From NCBI GenBank assembly GCA_938017685.1, contig CALIIL010000004.1:1-33777 (forward strand): DNA of 33,777 nt. Reading direction: 5' to 3'. Origin of the DNA: an uncultured Chitinophagaceae bacterium. GTDB lineage: Bacteria > Bacteroidota > Bacteroidia > Chitinophagales > Chitinophagaceae. A model generated the notes under the pieces. It saw only the letters and a program-made list of their open reading frames with translations. It made no database searches and was not told where the DNA came from. Within the stretch, counting starts at the first letter, position 1. Every line of letters starts with the position of its first letter. Both the position numbers and the translations under genes were made by a program. Positions 33,683-33,777 of the stretch are shown here, piece after piece.

Positions 33683-33777
33683 AGGGTTCGAATTTCGTTT
33701 TAAACTACGAAGTTATGACCATCTTAGAATTCACCGGTTACTTTCCAACCGAACAAAGCTGCCGAGATCATTTTAAA
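33683..33777 (+). mobile_element. Start of an IS1595-family insertion sequence, cut by the window edge
   Basis: The transposase reading frame at 33715 and the truncated nuclease gene next to it indicate an insertion sequence end within 33660-33714. The terminal repeat itself was not recognised, so the boundary is approximate. Confidence 0.5.
33715..33777 (+). CDS. IS1595-family transposase, N-terminal 21 codons
   Basis: The frame reads MTILEFTGYFPTEQSCRDHF and continues off the window. The pattern (xILEFxxxFPxExSCRxHFK) is the usual N-terminus of IS1595/ISXO2-type transposases, which continue with a CxxC zinc-binding stretch and a DDE-type domain. Only the opening residues are visible, so activity cannot be judged. 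The family call rests on pattern recall. Confidence 0.7.
   Translation, partial: MTILEFTGYFPTEQSCRDHFK

Noticed and set aside
1-33777. tRNA, rRNA, riboswitch or phage-defence loci
   Set aside because: No cloverleaf, rRNA block, known riboswitch core or recognised defence gene set was found on reading; this was by eye, and covariance-model searches could still reveal small RNAs.

Overview
The window is chromosomal DNA of a member of the Bacteroidota. The evidence is AT-rich DNA, two secreted proteins with C-terminal type IX secretion (T9SS) sorting domains, a TonB-dependent receptor, several small outer-membrane beta-barrel proteins, a GH3/serine-hydrolase fusion typical of the phylum, and recurrent TAnnTTTG promoter boxes a short distance upstream of start codons. 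A futalosine-pathway menaquinone gene (mqnC) is also present. The species cannot be named from this window.

Layout. Positions 1-2200 are a disturbed accessory zone: the end of an IS256-type element inserted into a small membrane-protein gene, a 21-bp tandem repeat (8 units) abutting a 37-codon ORF, a perfect 16-bp inverted repeat, two copies of a 58-bp gene tail, a choice-of-anchor/T9SS protein and a small orphan ORF. Positions 2213-7751 hold a lipoprotein, an ABC-F ATPase with an unusual upstream terminator/promoter arrangement, an arginase-fold protein with a degraded metal site, a secreted leucine-rich-repeat protein and a DUF3108 protein. Positions 7762-13258 carry a class A penicillin-binding protein, apaG, a small HExxH protein, bcp and an M23 peptidase, all on the minus strand. 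Positions 13405-16998 (plus) hold a glutathione peroxidase, mqnC and an EnvC-like factor, convergent with an ECF sigma factor.

Positions 18111-21702 look like a heme-uptake unit: a secreted protein that appears to have two HmuY-like domains, followed by a TonB-dependent receptor, with an intrinsic terminator between them. Positions 21792-24091 form an operon of a beta-barrel protein, mtgA and asd. Positions 24210-28935 (plus) hold the GH3/serine-hydrolase fusion and two tandem DUF3575-like proteins. Positions 28939-31430 (minus) hold rarA, a CxxC-pair protein and a porin-like protein. An M3 oligoendopeptidase follows, and the window ends in a truncated Uma2 nuclease gene next to the start of an IS1595-type transposase.

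The central theme is cell-envelope biology: peptidoglycan synthesis (PBP, MtgA, Asd as diaminopimelate supplier), hydrolysis and recycling (two M23-type proteins, GH3), and outer-membrane uptake. Both window edges are insertion sequences that each appear to have broken a gene. No rRNA, tRNA, CRISPR array or recognisable defence island was seen. The most unusual items are the possible short RNA or attenuator upstream of the ABC-F gene, the apparently duplicated HmuY domain with its internal terminator, and the terminator placed inside the 3' coding end of rarA.
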